In this document: in pieces, positions 24,239 to 33,542 of the stretch
Layout of the letters: the number at the start of each line of letters is the position of its first letter
Numbering within the stretch: the first letter of the stretch is position 1
Assembly (NCBI GenBank): GCA_009797885.1
Contig: WNKP01000006.1
Span: 266,507 to 330,506 of the forward strand
Reading direction: 5' to 3'
DNA: 64,000 bases
From: Flavobacteriaceae bacterium GF1
Lineage (GTDB): Bacteria; Bacteroidota; Bacteroidia; Flavobacteriales; Flavobacteriaceae
The notes under the pieces: generated by a model
Told to the model about the DNA's origin: nothing
Databases searched by the model: none
The model's input: only the letters and a program-made list of their open reading frames with translations
Made by a program: the position numbers and the translations under genes

Positions 24239-27200
24239 TTAATTAAAGGTGTATCGTGCGCCCAGCTGAAGTCGCCAAGGGGTACCGTTTATAGGCTCGG
24301 TGCCAGCTCCTGTCTGTACGCTATAATCGTATGAATTTGTTGCCTGATCAAAGCCGTTGATACGCATAAAATCCCTTCTCCTTCCAAAGTTGTTGGTACG
24401 CCCCCATTCCTTGTTCAATAAATTGGCAAAATTGAACACGTCCGCTGTGAGTTCAAGACCATGTTTGTTCCTGTTAAAGCTGAACCTTTTCTGTAAGCGC
24501 AGGTCAATGATGGCCCTAAAGGGGTTTTTGCCTCCGTTGCGCTCTGCAAAACCACCAAAGCTTTCCCGTAAATATTCCTTAAATCCATCGGGGGTCTCGG
24601 GATCGTTCAATACTTCATTGTAGCCGTCTATAATGGCTTGCGGTGTATTGGGATCACCGGGGTCAAAAATATAGGCAATATCATTTCGTAAATTGAAATC
24701 CCCATTGGCACTGGTATTGTCGTCTACATGAAGTGAATAACGAGTACCTCCCGTTCCAATAATGGTAGCTCCAAAGTTGAATCCTTTCCAAGTGGGCGTG
24801 GAACCATTAAGGACCACTTTGGTGTCAAAATGATTGTCGGAAAAGCCGTAGTTCAGATCCCTGGGATCTCCTTCCACAGGTAAGAACGTAGAGGTATTGG
24901 CCACACAACAGTTATAGGAGGAATTGTCCTTGGTCCTGTTCCATGTAAAACTACCGTTTACATAACCATCGCGACCAATACGGGCAGATCCTTCCACAAT
25001 GACCGAGATGTTGTCCAATACCCCATCGGATGTCAAGACCAAAGTACGCCCTACCTGATCGGATACCCTTGAATTTGTCCAATCGGTAAGTCCGTTCTCA
25101 CCAATCGTATTTGCCGGGACAAATACTTCACGTCCTTCTATGGGCGTGGTAAAAAAAGGCTCTGCCACCAAGTTGGCTTCCTGATATACATAATTGTTGG
25201 TCGTATGGCTAAAAATAGCATTGATGCCCAACGTGTAACGATCTCCAAAAAAACGGGTATAACTAATGTTTCCTTTGTATATGGTGGGGACTTCAAAATT
25301 GGGGCTAACCGCATTTATGGTTGAAAATGGGGTCTCTCCCTCCGGAACTCCCGGTACGGTACTGGGATCATTGCGATAGGAAATAAAATCAGGTGTTGGA
25401 ACGGCATCCCCCGTCACATCTATGGCGCCGAGCAAAGTGCCACTATTTTGAATATTGTTCACCTGGGCATAATAATGGGGCTGTGCACTAAAGGCACCCC
25501 CTCCAATTTTGATGATATCGGTATTCTTGCCTTTTACGTTCCACGTTAATTGAAAGCGAGGTTGGATATTGTCAAAGTCGTCGATTTTTTCATTGGTGCG
25601 TATGCCCAATTCTTGAAATACGGTGGGATTGAATTCGGCCTCATCCATAAATATGGTGGCATCCCAACGGATTCCGGCCATTAAGTTGAGGTTTTTTGCC
25701 AGATCAAACTCCACCTGTCCAAACAAGGAAAGATCTAGAACGGTCTGTTCCACCAAAGGTAATCCTTGCAACGGAACCTCACGGGCATATCTGGATGCGT
25801 TCAAATTTTCAAAATCATCAAGGGAGTCAAAGAAAAAACGCCCGTTCTGCTCATTTGAAAGCAATGTTTCCAAATAGGTGATAAGATTGTCCGTTCCAAA
25901 TGTAAAATTGAATTTTCCGGAGTTGACATAGGTTGTATTGGCGATTTGTAATTGGTTTTCCAAATTCGTTTCCGGGGTAAAGCGTTGTCCGCCCAATTGC
26001 ACACTGCGGTTTCTTGTATTACCATTGGGCAATACCGAAGACACCTCAACAATGGCCCTGGGGATATTGGAAGAAGGGAGTTCGGTATTTGGGGTGAATT
26101 GGCGTTCGGCATGTTGGTACTGTATTTTGAACTCGTTGATCACTGTTGGGGAAAATATGGAACGTAAGGACAACAATGTGCTATTTTCCTGTGATTCAAA
26201 ATTTGAAAAGGATTCCGCTACTTCAATATTGGAGTTGTCACTTACACTGAAGGGATTCTCCCATTTGTTGTATAGGTTCCTAAGGGTAAGCCTATGTTTG
26301 TCATTAATCTGCCAATCCAGGCGGACAAACAAGTTGTTAGCCTCGGTTTCCCTATCAAACTGACCGGTCTGTCTAGAGTCGCTCAGGCCATACACATCAC
26401 GTCCTATCTGTAAAAAACGATTTAAATTCTCTTGGGAAATACCTAAAAGGTTTTGATCATTGTCACTTTGAATGTCCGCGATGCTTAGGGGCTCCCCAGC
26501 ATCCTGTCGCTCATAAACCGCAAAGAAGTGTAACTTGTCTTTGATGATGGGACCGGATAAACTAAACCCATACTGGGAGGTAAAGAAATTGGCATCGCGA
26601 TCTTCTCCGCGAATGTTGAATTGGCTTTGTAGTGCATCGGCCCTATGATAGAAAAAGGCGCTTCCACTAAGTGTGTTGGTCCCGGATTTGGTCACGGCGT
26701 TGATGGCGCCCCCACCTTGTCTGCCCTGGAGCACGGAATAATCATTTGTGGCCACTTCAAACTCCCTAATGGCTTCTTGGGAAATGGTGTAAGGGCCCCT
26801 TCCAATTTCTCCTGCCGTTAATTGGTTTCTGGCGTTCACCCCATCTATGGTGACATTGGTAGAGGTACGTCTTTGCCCTGCCAAATTGATGGATCCACCA
26901 CCCTGTAATGGGGAAAGACTGGTGAGGCCGGTAAAGTTCCTTCCTTCCAGGGGAAGTGTTTTTATTTGATCGGTGCCTATTTTGGTGGATGCGCCCAATT
27001 GCTCTATCCGTTTGGTAAGGGTATTGGATGTTACGACCACTTCATCCAGTTCGGTGGAAGCTTCTTGCATCACAAAATCCAAAACCAGGGCATCACTTAA
27101 GTTAAGGGTAAACCCTTCCCTTACGCTATCTTGAAAACCCAGATATTGAACAGTAACCGAATAGGGTCCCCCCAGTGGTAATTGTTGTACCCTATAGTTT

Positions 27201-27433
27201 CCATTTTCATTGGTCACCGTACCCGAAACGAATCCGGTGGACGTATTCTTTACCACTATGGCGGCTCCCATTAGGGATTCACCATTTGCATCTGTAATCT
27301 TACCCCGGATTGAGGCATTGGTGGCTTGGCCAAAGGACACCGAGTAAAACATTACAATACCTAAAAAGGCAATTAATTTTTGTGCCCCTTTACCTTGTTT
27401 TTGACGGCTGGGTCGGTAGATTTTCATTTTCAT
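24239..27433 (-). CDS. TonB-dependent receptor, Oar-like
   Basis: A 1064-residue outer-membrane beta barrel. A signal peptide (KLIAFLGIVMFYSVSFGQ) leads into a carboxypeptidase-regulatory-like domain (about 38-120: IRGKITDANGESLMGAAIVVKNTSTG), a plug (about 145-235, with QGGGAINAVTKSGTN), then barrel strands to the final YTFN. The overall layout is that of the Oar family rather than SusC, and no SusD partner gene follows. The ligand is unknown. The upstream 27479-27497 palindrome is a likely control site. Confidence 0.9.
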   Translation of the reverse strand: MKMKIYRPSRQKQGKGAQKLIAFLGIVMFYSVSFGQATNASIRGKITDANGESLMGAAIVVKNTSTGFVSGTVTNENGNYRVQQLPLGGPYSVTVQYLGFQDSVREGFTLNLSDALVLDFVMQEASTELDEVVVTSNTLTKRIEQLGASTKIGTDQIKTLPLEGRNFTGLTSLSPLQGGGSINLAGQRRTSTNVTIDGVNARNQLTAGEIGRGPYTISQEAIREFEVATNDYSVLQGRQGGGAINAVTKSGTNTLSGSAFFYHRADALQSQFNIRGEDRDANFFTSQYGFSLSGPIIKDKLHFFAVYERQDAGEPLSIADIQSDNDQNLLGISQENLNRFLQIGRDVYGLSDSRQTGQFDRETEANNLFVRLDWQINDKHRLTLRNLYNKWENPFSVSDNSNIEVAESFSNFESQENSTLLSLRSIFSPTVINEFKIQYQHAERQFTPNTELPSSNIPRAIVEVSSVLPNGNTRNRSVQLGGQRFTPETNLENQLQIANTTYVNSGKFNFTFGTDNLITYLETLLSNEQNGRFFFDSLDDFENLNASRYAREVPLQGLPLVEQTVLDLSLFGQVEFDLAKNLNLMAGIRWDATIFMDEAEFNPTVFQELGIRTNEKIDDFDNIQPRFQLTWNVKGKNTDIIKIGGGAFSAQPHYYAQVNNIQNSGTLLGAIDVTGDAVPTPDFISYRNDPSTVPGVPEGETPFSTINAVSPNFEVPTIYKGNISYTRFFGDRYTLGINAIFSHTTNNYVYQEANLVAEPFFTTPIEGREVFVPANTIGENGLTDWTNSRVSDQVGRTLVLTSDGVLDNISVIVEGSARIGRDGYVNGSFTWNRTKDNSSYNCCVANTSTFLPVEGDPRDLNYGFSDNHFDTKVVLNGSTPTWKGFNFGATIIGTGGTRYSLHVDDNTSANGDFNLRNDIAYIFDPGDPNTPQAIIDGYNEVLNDPETPDGFKEYLRESFGGFAERNGGKNPFRAIIDLRLQKRFSFNRNKHGLELTADVFNFANLLNKEWGRTNNFGRRRDFMRINGFDQATNSYDYSVQTGAGTEPINGTPWRLQLGARYTFN

Positions 27434-27478
27434 AAATTTTGATTGAAATGTAAATCTAGACCCAGGTCAGAGGGATTA

Positions 27479-27497
27479 CATGTTAAGTTTTAACATG
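27479..27497. promoter_or_regulatory. Palindromic operator-like site upstream of the TonB-dependent receptor
   Basis: CATGTTAAGTTTTAACATG is an 8-3-8 perfect dyad 46 bases before the receptor ATG. A further half-site TGTTAA lies at 27506-27511 and TTAAC follows, so there are several TGTTAA/TTAACA half-sites in about 40 bases. No regulator can be named. Confidence 0.45.
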
Positions 27498-27595
27498 CAC
27501 ATTCATGTTAACCTTAACTTTAATTTTTTTTAAAATTACAGGGATACGCGTTTTGCGCCTTCACGGAAATACACATGAAAGTCCGTACGAATGGA

Positions 27596-27856
27596 TCAAA
27601 CGTCTTTTAGACCATATTTATCCAGGAAAACATCGAGATCTTTAATGGAAGGGTTTTTTAGAAAATCAGTGCCGTAGGTCACCGTTGGGAATTTTAGATC
27701 CCCATTGTAGAGTTTGCGAACGCTTTGTTCCGCCTCGGCATCGGTCTCCACATTATAATCGTCAAATGTGACCCAAATCGATTGCAGGTAATTGCGCAAA
27801 TTGGCAGATTTGGGACACCAGTCGGCGCCATATAGTTTTAGGGTATCCTTAGCCAT
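27596..27856 (-). CDS. Glutaredoxin/NrdH-like thiol protein with a single cysteine
   Basis: An 86-residue thioredoxin-fold protein. The active-site loop reads WCPKS, that is, a Cys-Pro-x-Ser monothiol arrangement, followed by a cis-Pro segment KFPTVTYG. This resembles mycoredoxin/monothiol glutaredoxins. It ends the KefB-like antiporter unit: its ATG overlaps the antiporter stop by eight bases. A redox control of the antiporter is an attractive idea but inferred. Confidence 0.8.
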   Translation of the reverse strand: MAKDTLKLYGADWCPKSANLRNYLQSIWVTFDDYNVETDAEAEQSVRKLYNGDLKFPTVTYGTDFLKNPSIKDLDVFLDKYGLKDV

Positions 27857-29039
27857 GGGTCTTTATTTTGAGGAGTTTGGCAAACCTGGGGTGTATATGT
27901 TCTGCCTGGGTCACGATTATGGGCGTTACGGACATCAACAGAATGGATACGGCCAAAAAGATTTGATAGTTGTTCTGGCTGATCAGTTCGTATTGCAATC
28001 CACTTTGTGCCAATACAAAGGAGAACTCCCCAATCTGCGCAATGGAAAAGCCAACGGCCAGGGCGGTCTTCCATTCCAGTTTCATCACTTTTACGGCCAA
28101 AATGCCCGCAATGGCCTTAACGGTCAACGCAAAGAAGAACCAAAAAACGATCCATCCCCCATCCGTAGTGAAAATGCGATAATCCAACAACATGCCCATT
28201 GAAATAAAGAAAAAGCTCATGAACACATATCGGAAGGGTAAAAAGCAAGAAATGGCCATACGGTTATAATCCGTTTCTGCAATGATAAGTCCGGCAATAA
28301 AGGCACCCAATGCCAGTGACAGTCCCAATTTCTCGGTCAGTAGGGCAATGCCGGTCACAATGAACACCAGGGCAATCAAAAAAACCTCCTGACTTTGTAT
28401 TTTCATGACCGTCTTCAAGAAATAAGGAATAATGAACCGTGCCAATAAATAGGCTATTCCACCCATTAGTACCAATTTACCCAATAACCATAGCAAAGCC
28501 TCAAAGGCACTGCTTTCCCCCGCACCTGCCAAAATGGGTGTAAACAGCATAAGGGGGACAATCATAATGTCCTGGAACAACAAGACCGCCAAAATGAACT
28601 TGCCATGGGGCGTATTGATTTTGTTGCTATCCTGTAATACCTTGACCACGATGGCCGTGCTGCTCAAGGCATAGAGGAAGCCCCAAAACAGGCTTTCCTC
28701 CAAAGAGGGACGCATTAACAACCAAATAAGCGCCGCTGTAAGGAATATGGTAAAAAACACTTGTGAGGCCCCGCCTACAAGCACATAGTTTTTTATGCGC
28801 TTCAAATTGCTGAACGAAAATTCCAGTCCAACGGTGAACAGTAAGAGGATAATGCCTATTTCGGCATACACTTCCACCTCCTCCATATCGGCAAAATAAG
28901 AGGTGGTGTTTGGACTTAACAGAACGCCGGTAATGAGATATCCGATAATGTATCGGATTTTCAGAAATTTACAAATGATGATGACCGCCGTAGCAACTCC
29001 GAAAATAGCAAAGAGGTTAAGGAGTACATGATGCTGCAT
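27849..29039 (-). CDS. CPA2-family cation:proton antiporter (KefB-like core)
   Basis: A 396-residue membrane protein with about 12 helices, no TrkA-N (RCK) or TrkA-C domain. Typical segments are IILLLFTVGLEFSFSNLKRIK, the LSSTAIVVKVLQDSNKI loop and LSLALGAFIAGLIIAETDY, the CPA2 helix with the essential Asp/Glu. The family exchanges K+ or Na+ for H+. It is co-transcribed with the glutaredoxin-like gene that overlaps its end. Confidence 0.9.
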   Translation of the reverse strand: MQHHVLLNLFAIFGVATAVIIICKFLKIRYIIGYLITGVLLSPNTTSYFADMEEVEVYAEIGIILLLFTVGLEFSFSNLKRIKNYVLVGGASQVFFTIFLTAALIWLLMRPSLEESLFWGFLYALSSTAIVVKVLQDSNKINTPHGKFILAVLLFQDIMIVPLMLFTPILAGAGESSAFEALLWLLGKLVLMGGIAYLLARFIIPYFLKTVMKIQSQEVFLIALVFIVTGIALLTEKLGLSLALGAFIAGLIIAETDYNRMAISCFLPFRYVFMSFFFISMGMLLDYRIFTTDGGWIVFWFFFALTVKAIAGILAVKVMKLEWKTALAVGFSIAQIGEFSFVLAQSGLQYELISQNNYQIFLAVSILLMSVTPIIVTQAEHIHPRFAKLLKIKTHG

Positions 29040-29198
29040 AGCTTGGTTTTAGTGCAAGGTGAAATTACGAATATTAAGTGATTTCTTAAGGAAGAATCCA
29101 TGTGGTATTTGCCAAAATACAATAGGTGGTTTTTCCCTACAAGTTCCCTATCTTTCAGTTATGAAAAAACATGCTTTTTCATAAAAAAGAAATGTTGT

Positions 29199-30590
29199 AT
29201 GATTGAGGCTTTAAACGACTTTTCCAAACTCAATAATGTGCCTGAGGCGCAGTTGCAATGGTTAAGTAAGCATATGGAAATGGTGGATATTCCCAAAGGA
29301 GGGTTTCTTTTCCAAAAGGGTAGCCCAATAGACCATTTGATGCTCATTTTTGAAGGTGATTTTGAGTTGTACCTGGTAAACAATAACAGTAGAAAAGCCT
29401 TTGGCCGCTTGCAAAAACATGATATTACGGGGATGCTTCCTTTTTCCAGGGCAAAGCAGGCCACTGGTTTTGCCGTTGCCAGAAAACCGGCAAAGGTGGG
29501 GAAGCTACATCGGGAAAAAATGCGGGAGTTGATAAGGGACCATTATGAGTTGACGGAAGTTCTGGTCCATGAAATGAACAACCGTATTCGAAACATCACC
29601 CAAATCGAGGTGCAGAATGAGAAACTGATTGCGTTGGGAAAACTTTCCGCCGGTCTGGCGCATGAATTGAACAATCCCGCTTCGGCAATGGTCCGCAGTG
29701 CTTCCTTATTGGAACAGCACCTTATGGGATTACCGGCCGATTTTAAACGTGTCATTAAAATAAAGACCGATGATGCCGCCATAGACGCCGTCAACGACTT
29801 CATGTATCAAAAGCTAACGGAAAAGCCCTCGGAACTTACGCTTCTGGAGCAAAACATTTTGGAAGATGAGTTGTACGACTGGTTTTCAGATTGCAGTCTC
29901 GATGACAAATATGACTTGGTACCCCTGTTGGTGGAATATCAGTTCAACGTTGAGGACCTGCAATTTGTAAAGTCGTTGCTCAGGGAAGAGGATTTCAATC
30001 CCGTCCTCAAATGGATCGTACAGAATATGACTACGAACAAAACGGTAACTGATATCAAAGAGGCCTCATCGCGAATTGAAACACTGATACAATCCGTAAA
30101 GACATACTCCTACATGGACCAGAGCCTGGACTTTCAATGGTTGGACCTTCACCAGGGTATCCAAAGTACGTTGAACGTGCTTAATCATAAATTGCGGAAA
30201 GTAGGACATGAGGTGGTCACGGAATTTGATGAAGCCATGCCAAAAATCATGGGATTGCCGGGCGAATTGAATCAGGTATGGACAAATCTTATTGATAACG
30301 CGATAGATGCCCTGCCCCCAAAAGGAGGCCGATTGACCATACGCACAAAGGCAACGGAAAATTTTGCCTATACCTATGTACAGGATAATGGCCATGGCAT
30401 TGCCCAAGAGCACCTGAACCACATTTTTGAACCCTTTTATACGACCAAGGAAGTAGGTAAGGGGACAGGTCTTGGATTGGACGTAACCCAAAAAATCATA
30501 AAGCAACATAACGGTCAGGTAAAGGCCACCTCAAAACCTGGTGAGACCATTTTTGAGGTCTGCTTGCCCATTGACCCTAATCCAGAATAA
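29199..30590 (+). CDS. Histidine kinase with N-terminal cyclic nucleotide-binding-like domain
   Basis: A 463-residue soluble sensor kinase. Residues 10-120 form a cNMP-binding-like barrel (VDIPKGGFLFQKGSPIDHLM). The dimerisation box holds the phospho-His at about 155 (SAGLAHELNNPASAM), with an inserted helical stretch, and the ATPase shows the N-box WTNLIDNAIDAL, the G1 box VQDNGHGI and the G2 box GKGTGLGLDV. The ATG at 29199 is used because residues before it do not look like family sequence. It is followed after seven bases by its probable cognate response regulator fusion. Confidence 0.9.
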   Translation: MIEALNDFSKLNNVPEAQLQWLSKHMEMVDIPKGGFLFQKGSPIDHLMLIFEGDFELYLVNNNSRKAFGRLQKHDITGMLPFSRAKQATGFAVARKPAKVGKLHREKMRELIRDHYELTEVLVHEMNNRIRNITQIEVQNEKLIALGKLSAGLAHELNNPASAMVRSASLLEQHLMGLPADFKRVIKIKTDDAAIDAVNDFMYQKLTEKPSELTLLEQNILEDELYDWFSDCSLDDKYDLVPLLVEYQFNVEDLQFVKSLLREEDFNPVLKWIVQNMTTNKTVTDIKEASSRIETLIQSVKTYSYMDQSLDFQWLDLHQGIQSTLNVLNHKLRKVGHEVVTEFDEAMPKIMGLPGELNQVWTNLIDNAIDALPPKGGRLTIRTKATENFAYTYVQDNGHGIAQEHLNHIFEPFYTTKEVGKGTGLGLDVTQKIIKQHNGQVKATSKPGETIFEVCLPIDPNPE

Positions 30591-30597
30591 GATTTTC

Positions 30598-32259
30598 GTG
30601 AAAAAACCCATTATACTAGCCGTGGACGATGATGCCCAAGTATTGGCCGCCATTAGAAGTGACCTTCGTTCACGTTACCGAAACGATTACCGAATCATGG
30701 CCACCACCTCTGCCAATGAGGCGCTGGAAGCCATTGTTTCCTTGAAGAACAAAGGTGAGGAAGCTGCACTGTTTCTTTCTGACCAGCGCATGCCGGAAAT
30801 GCTGGGGGTCGACTTTTTGGAAAAGGCATTGGTCACTTTTCCACAGGCCAAGCGTGTCTTGCTTACCGCATACTCCGATACGGATGCCGCCATCAAGGCC
30901 ATAAATGATGTTCAGCTAGATTACTACTTGCTAAAACCCTGGAACCCACCTGAAGAAAAACTGTTTCCTGTAATTGATGATGTCCTCCAAGATTGGTTGG
31001 CGCACTACTCACCACCATTTACGGGCCTGCGGATAGTGGGGTATCAATTTTCACCCAATACACATTATATCAAGGATTTTTTGGCGGGCAATATGTTTCC
31101 CTACCAATTCCTGAATATTGAAAATGATGCAACGGCCAAAGAATTGAGCGAAAGCAATTCTCTGGAAGACAAAGACTTGCCCGTAGTTTTCCTCGAGGAC
31201 GGCAGCTTATTGAAAAATCCGAAGCTTACCACCATTGCTGAAAAATTGGGGCTCAATATCAAAGCCCAGGAAGAACTGTACGATGTCATCATCATAGGAG
31301 CCGGACCAGCGGGATTGGCAGCGGCGGTTTATGGAGGAAGCGAAGGACTTAAGACCCTTCTCATTGATAAAAAAGCCCCTGGAGGGCAAGCGGGAACAAG
31401 TTCACGCATCGAAAACTATTTGGGTTTTCCCAAAGGGCTTAGTGGGTCTGATTTGGCCCGGCGCGCCATTACCCAGGCCACACGTTTTGGCATTGAGTTC
31501 CTATCCCCGGTTGAGGTCAAGGCCATTGAGGTCAAGGATTCCTACAAAATCGTTACCCTGTCCAACAACGCCCAGGTAAAGAGCAAAACAGTGGTCATTG
31601 CCACGGGTGTTGATTATCGTAAACTCCCTAATAAGGGGATGGAAGAATTCACGGGTGCCGGGGTGTATTATGGAGCCGCCACTACTGAAGCGCATACCTG
31701 TAAGAACGGTGAGGTATATGTTGTAGGCGGCGGGAACAGTGCTGGTCAGGGTGCAATGTACTTATCCAAATTTGCAAAAAGGGTATACATTGTAATTCGC
31801 CGTGATTCCTTGGTATCCACCATGAGTTCGTATTTGATAGACCAAATCAATACTACGGAGAATATTGAGGTCCTGCCCAATTCGGAAATTATTGAAGCCA
31901 AAGGCGATAGCCATTTAGAAGCTTTAGTGCTACGTAATAATATAAATGGCCAGGAAACGGACCATGAGGCAAGGGCCATCTTTATCTTTATTGGGGCAAA
32001 GCCCTATACCGAGTGGACGGGTAATCTGTTCCTTAAGGATAACAAGGGTTTTTTAGTCACCGGACGGGAGGTATTGGACCACGAAAATGGAAGCATGGTA
32101 TGGAAACAGGACAAAACACCTTATCTTTTGGAAACCAGTGTGCCGGGTATTTTTGCATCCGGTGATGTGCGCAGTGGTGCGATGAATCGCGTAGCCTCTG
32201 CTGTTGGGGAGGGTTCTATGTCCATCAGTTTGGTACACAAATATTTGAACGAGAACTAA
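30598..32259 (+). CDS. Response regulator fused to glutaredoxin-like and thioredoxin-reductase-like domains
   Basis: A 553-residue three-part protein. A receiver domain (5-125) has the phospho-Asp at 62 (SDQRMP) and the LLKPW lysine loop. A thioredoxin/glutaredoxin-like fold (about 145-225) has SPNTHY where a redox CPYC would lie. A pyridine-nucleotide-disulfide oxidoreductase follows, with FAD motif VIIIGAGPAGLAAAVYGGSEG (broken here), NAD(P) motif VVGGGNSAGQGA and GVYYGAATTEAHTC instead of the CATC dithiol. So both classic cysteine pairs are gone. The known family is 'fused response regulator/thioredoxin-disulfide reductase'. The start is GTG at 30598 (MKKPIIL). Its stop codon lies in the left flank of inverted-repeat copy 2. 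Confidence 0.9.
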   Translation: MKKPIILAVDDDAQVLAAIRSDLRSRYRNDYRIMATTSANEALEAIVSLKNKGEEAALFLSDQRMPEMLGVDFLEKALVTFPQAKRVLLTAYSDTDAAIKAINDVQLDYYLLKPWNPPEEKLFPVIDDVLQDWLAHYSPPFTGLRIVGYQFSPNTHYIKDFLAGNMFPYQFLNIENDATAKELSESNSLEDKDLPVVFLEDGSLLKNPKLTTIAEKLGLNIKAQEELYDVIIIGAGPAGLAAAVYGGSEGLKTLLIDKKAPGGQAGTSSRIENYLGFPKGLSGSDLARRAITQATRFGIEFLSPVEVKAIEVKDSYKIVTLSNNAQVKSKTVVIATGVDYRKLPNKGMEEFTGAGVYYGAATTEAHTCKNGEVYVVGGGNSAGQGAMYLSKFAKRVYIVIRRDSLVSTMSSYLIDQINTTENIEVLPNSEIIEAKGDSHLEALVLRNNINGQETDHEARAIFIFIGAKPYTEWTGNLFLKDNKGFLVTGREVLDHENGSMVWKQDKTPYLLETSVPGIFASGDVRSGAMNRVASAVGEGSMSISLVHKYLNEN

Positions 32260-32260
32260 G

Positions 32261-32416
32261 CGCCTGTTTGGGAATTTGTCAATTGTTTTCTTATGTCCCT
32301 TTTACGGCACATTGTTAAAATTTTAGTCCTTAACTATGGCTATGGACAAAAATTTTGCCTCGTTCCGCACTAAAAATGACCTATAACAATTCCAATCACA
32401 AATTCCTAAACAGGCT
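32261..32416. mobile_element. MITE-like inverted-repeat element, copy 2
   Basis: A 156-base relative of the element at 2889-3099 with the same ends (CGCCTGTTTGGGAATT at left, AATTCCTAAACAGGCT at right) and the same internal hairpin (32317-32332 with 32341-32356, now with two mismatches). The central 55 bases seen in copy 1 are absent. Exact 5-base repeats CTAAG flank it (32256-32260 and 32417-32421), a clear target duplication. The left one contains the TAA stop of the response-regulator fusion. Confidence 0.75.
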
Positions 32417-32718
32417 CTAAGGTTCACAGTTAGGTTGAAAGCTATTCAGGGGCGCAATACAACAAATGAATGGCCTTGGATATGGAAGAAATCCCATCGG
32501 TTTGTGCCCTTAAACGTTCTGGGACCCGTATCGGAATGTGCAGATCTGGGATAAATTGTCCGTAAGGTTTTGTCCGATTCGCCCAGAGGTACTCAAAAGA
32601 TTTTGGAAATGCCTTGGTGACGATGACAAACCTGTATACTACCATAAAAAAAGCACGGTTTTAAACCGTGCTTTTTACTTCTATGGATTCAATGGATTCT
32701 CCTAGGGATACCCTTGAA
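32417..32718. other. Gap between the inverted repeat and the DUF1080 gene
   Basis: This 302-base stretch holds the terminator at 32648-32676 and a 67-codon open frame (32442-32645, minus) for which I find no family resemblance and no start signal. I see nothing else. Confidence 0.45.
32648..32676 (-). terminator. Terminator after the DUF1080 gene
   Basis: A stem AAAAAGCACGGT (32648-32659) with ACCGTGCTTTTT (32665-32676), a 5-base loop and A/T runs on both sides; it can work on either strand. It lies 42 bases after the DUF1080 gene stop. Confidence 0.8.
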
Positions 32719-33522
32719 TTAAAGCTCCTTAATTTTTATGTTTCGGAACCACACATCATCGCCATGGTCCTGTAAACCTATATAGCCCTCCGTGGCAACA
32801 TCGGCCCAATTTTCATTTAATCCCGGGAATTTGCTTCCGGCTACCATTTCATTCCATTCCGGGGTCCATAAATGATATTCCACAACTTTCTCCCCATTCA
32901 TTTTATGCCAAACAGAGCCTTTGTAGACCATTATTTCCACTTGGTTCCACTCCCCAACGGGTTTTGCATTTTGGGGCTTGGCAGGAATAAGGTCATATAG
33001 GGATCCCGCTTGTCTGTTCCCGTCCGTACCCATCTTTGCATCCGGGTGTTTGTCATTGTCCAAAACCTGCATTTCCGGAGCGGTTTTCCAGATATAATCA
33101 AGCTCATCGGATTCCTGTCCTAAGTAGAATATGCCGGAATTACCACCTTCAGAAATTTTCCATTCCAATTTCAAGTGAAAATTTGAAAACATGGAACCTC
33201 CATAAATGATATCCCCTCTATCCTTTCCTCCGGCTTCGCCCCTGCCGGAACCGGGGCAGTGTATCATTCCATCCGCAATGACCCAACCTTCAGGAAAGGT
33301 TTCCTTTCCATAACTTCTCCAACCGGATGGGCCGTCCCCATCAAACAGGAGTTTCCAGCCTTCTGCCTTTTCTTCATCAGTAAGGGCATTGGGTACCATT
33401 GCCATCTCGGTTTTTTCCATTACCGGTTCTTCCTGTGCTGCTTGTTTTTCTTCTTTTTTGGAAGAATTACATGAAAATAACAGTCCTGCGAGCACCACTA
33501 CAATTATTTGTGATTTTTTCAT
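32719..33522 (-). CDS. Lipoprotein 3-keto-glycoside hydrolase-type (DUF1080) protein
   Basis: A 267-residue lipoprotein: signal peptide ending LLFSC (Cys18), a Glu/Lys-rich linker, and a concanavalin-like DUF1080 domain (about 50-267; GWKLLFDGDGPSGWR, LKLEWKISEGGNSGIFYLG, GYIGLQDHGDDVWFRNIKI). DUF1080 members cleave 3-ketodisaccharides or 3-ketoglycosides. The upstream partner is a Gfo/Idh/MocA protein that could make the 3-keto group, 20 bases away, so the pair forms a periplasmic sugar route. Substrate unknown. Confidence 0.88.
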   Translation of the reverse strand: MKKSQIIVVVLAGLLFSCNSSKKEEKQAAQEEPVMEKTEMAMVPNALTDEEKAEGWKLLFDGDGPSGWRSYGKETFPEGWVIADGMIHCPGSGRGEAGGKDRGDIIYGGSMFSNFHLKLEWKISEGGNSGIFYLGQESDELDYIWKTAPEMQVLDNDKHPDAKMGTDGNRQAGSLYDLIPAKPQNAKPVGEWNQVEIMVYKGSVWHKMNGEKVVEYHLWTPEWNEMVAGSKFPGLNENWADVATEGYIGLQDHGDDVWFRNIKIKEL

Positions 33523-33542
33523 TGACTTTGTTTTGTTTGTTA

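Noticed and set aside
32442..32645. 67-codon open frame on the minus strand beyond the inverted-repeat element
   Set aside because: No start signal, no family resemblance, and flanked by an element and a terminator.
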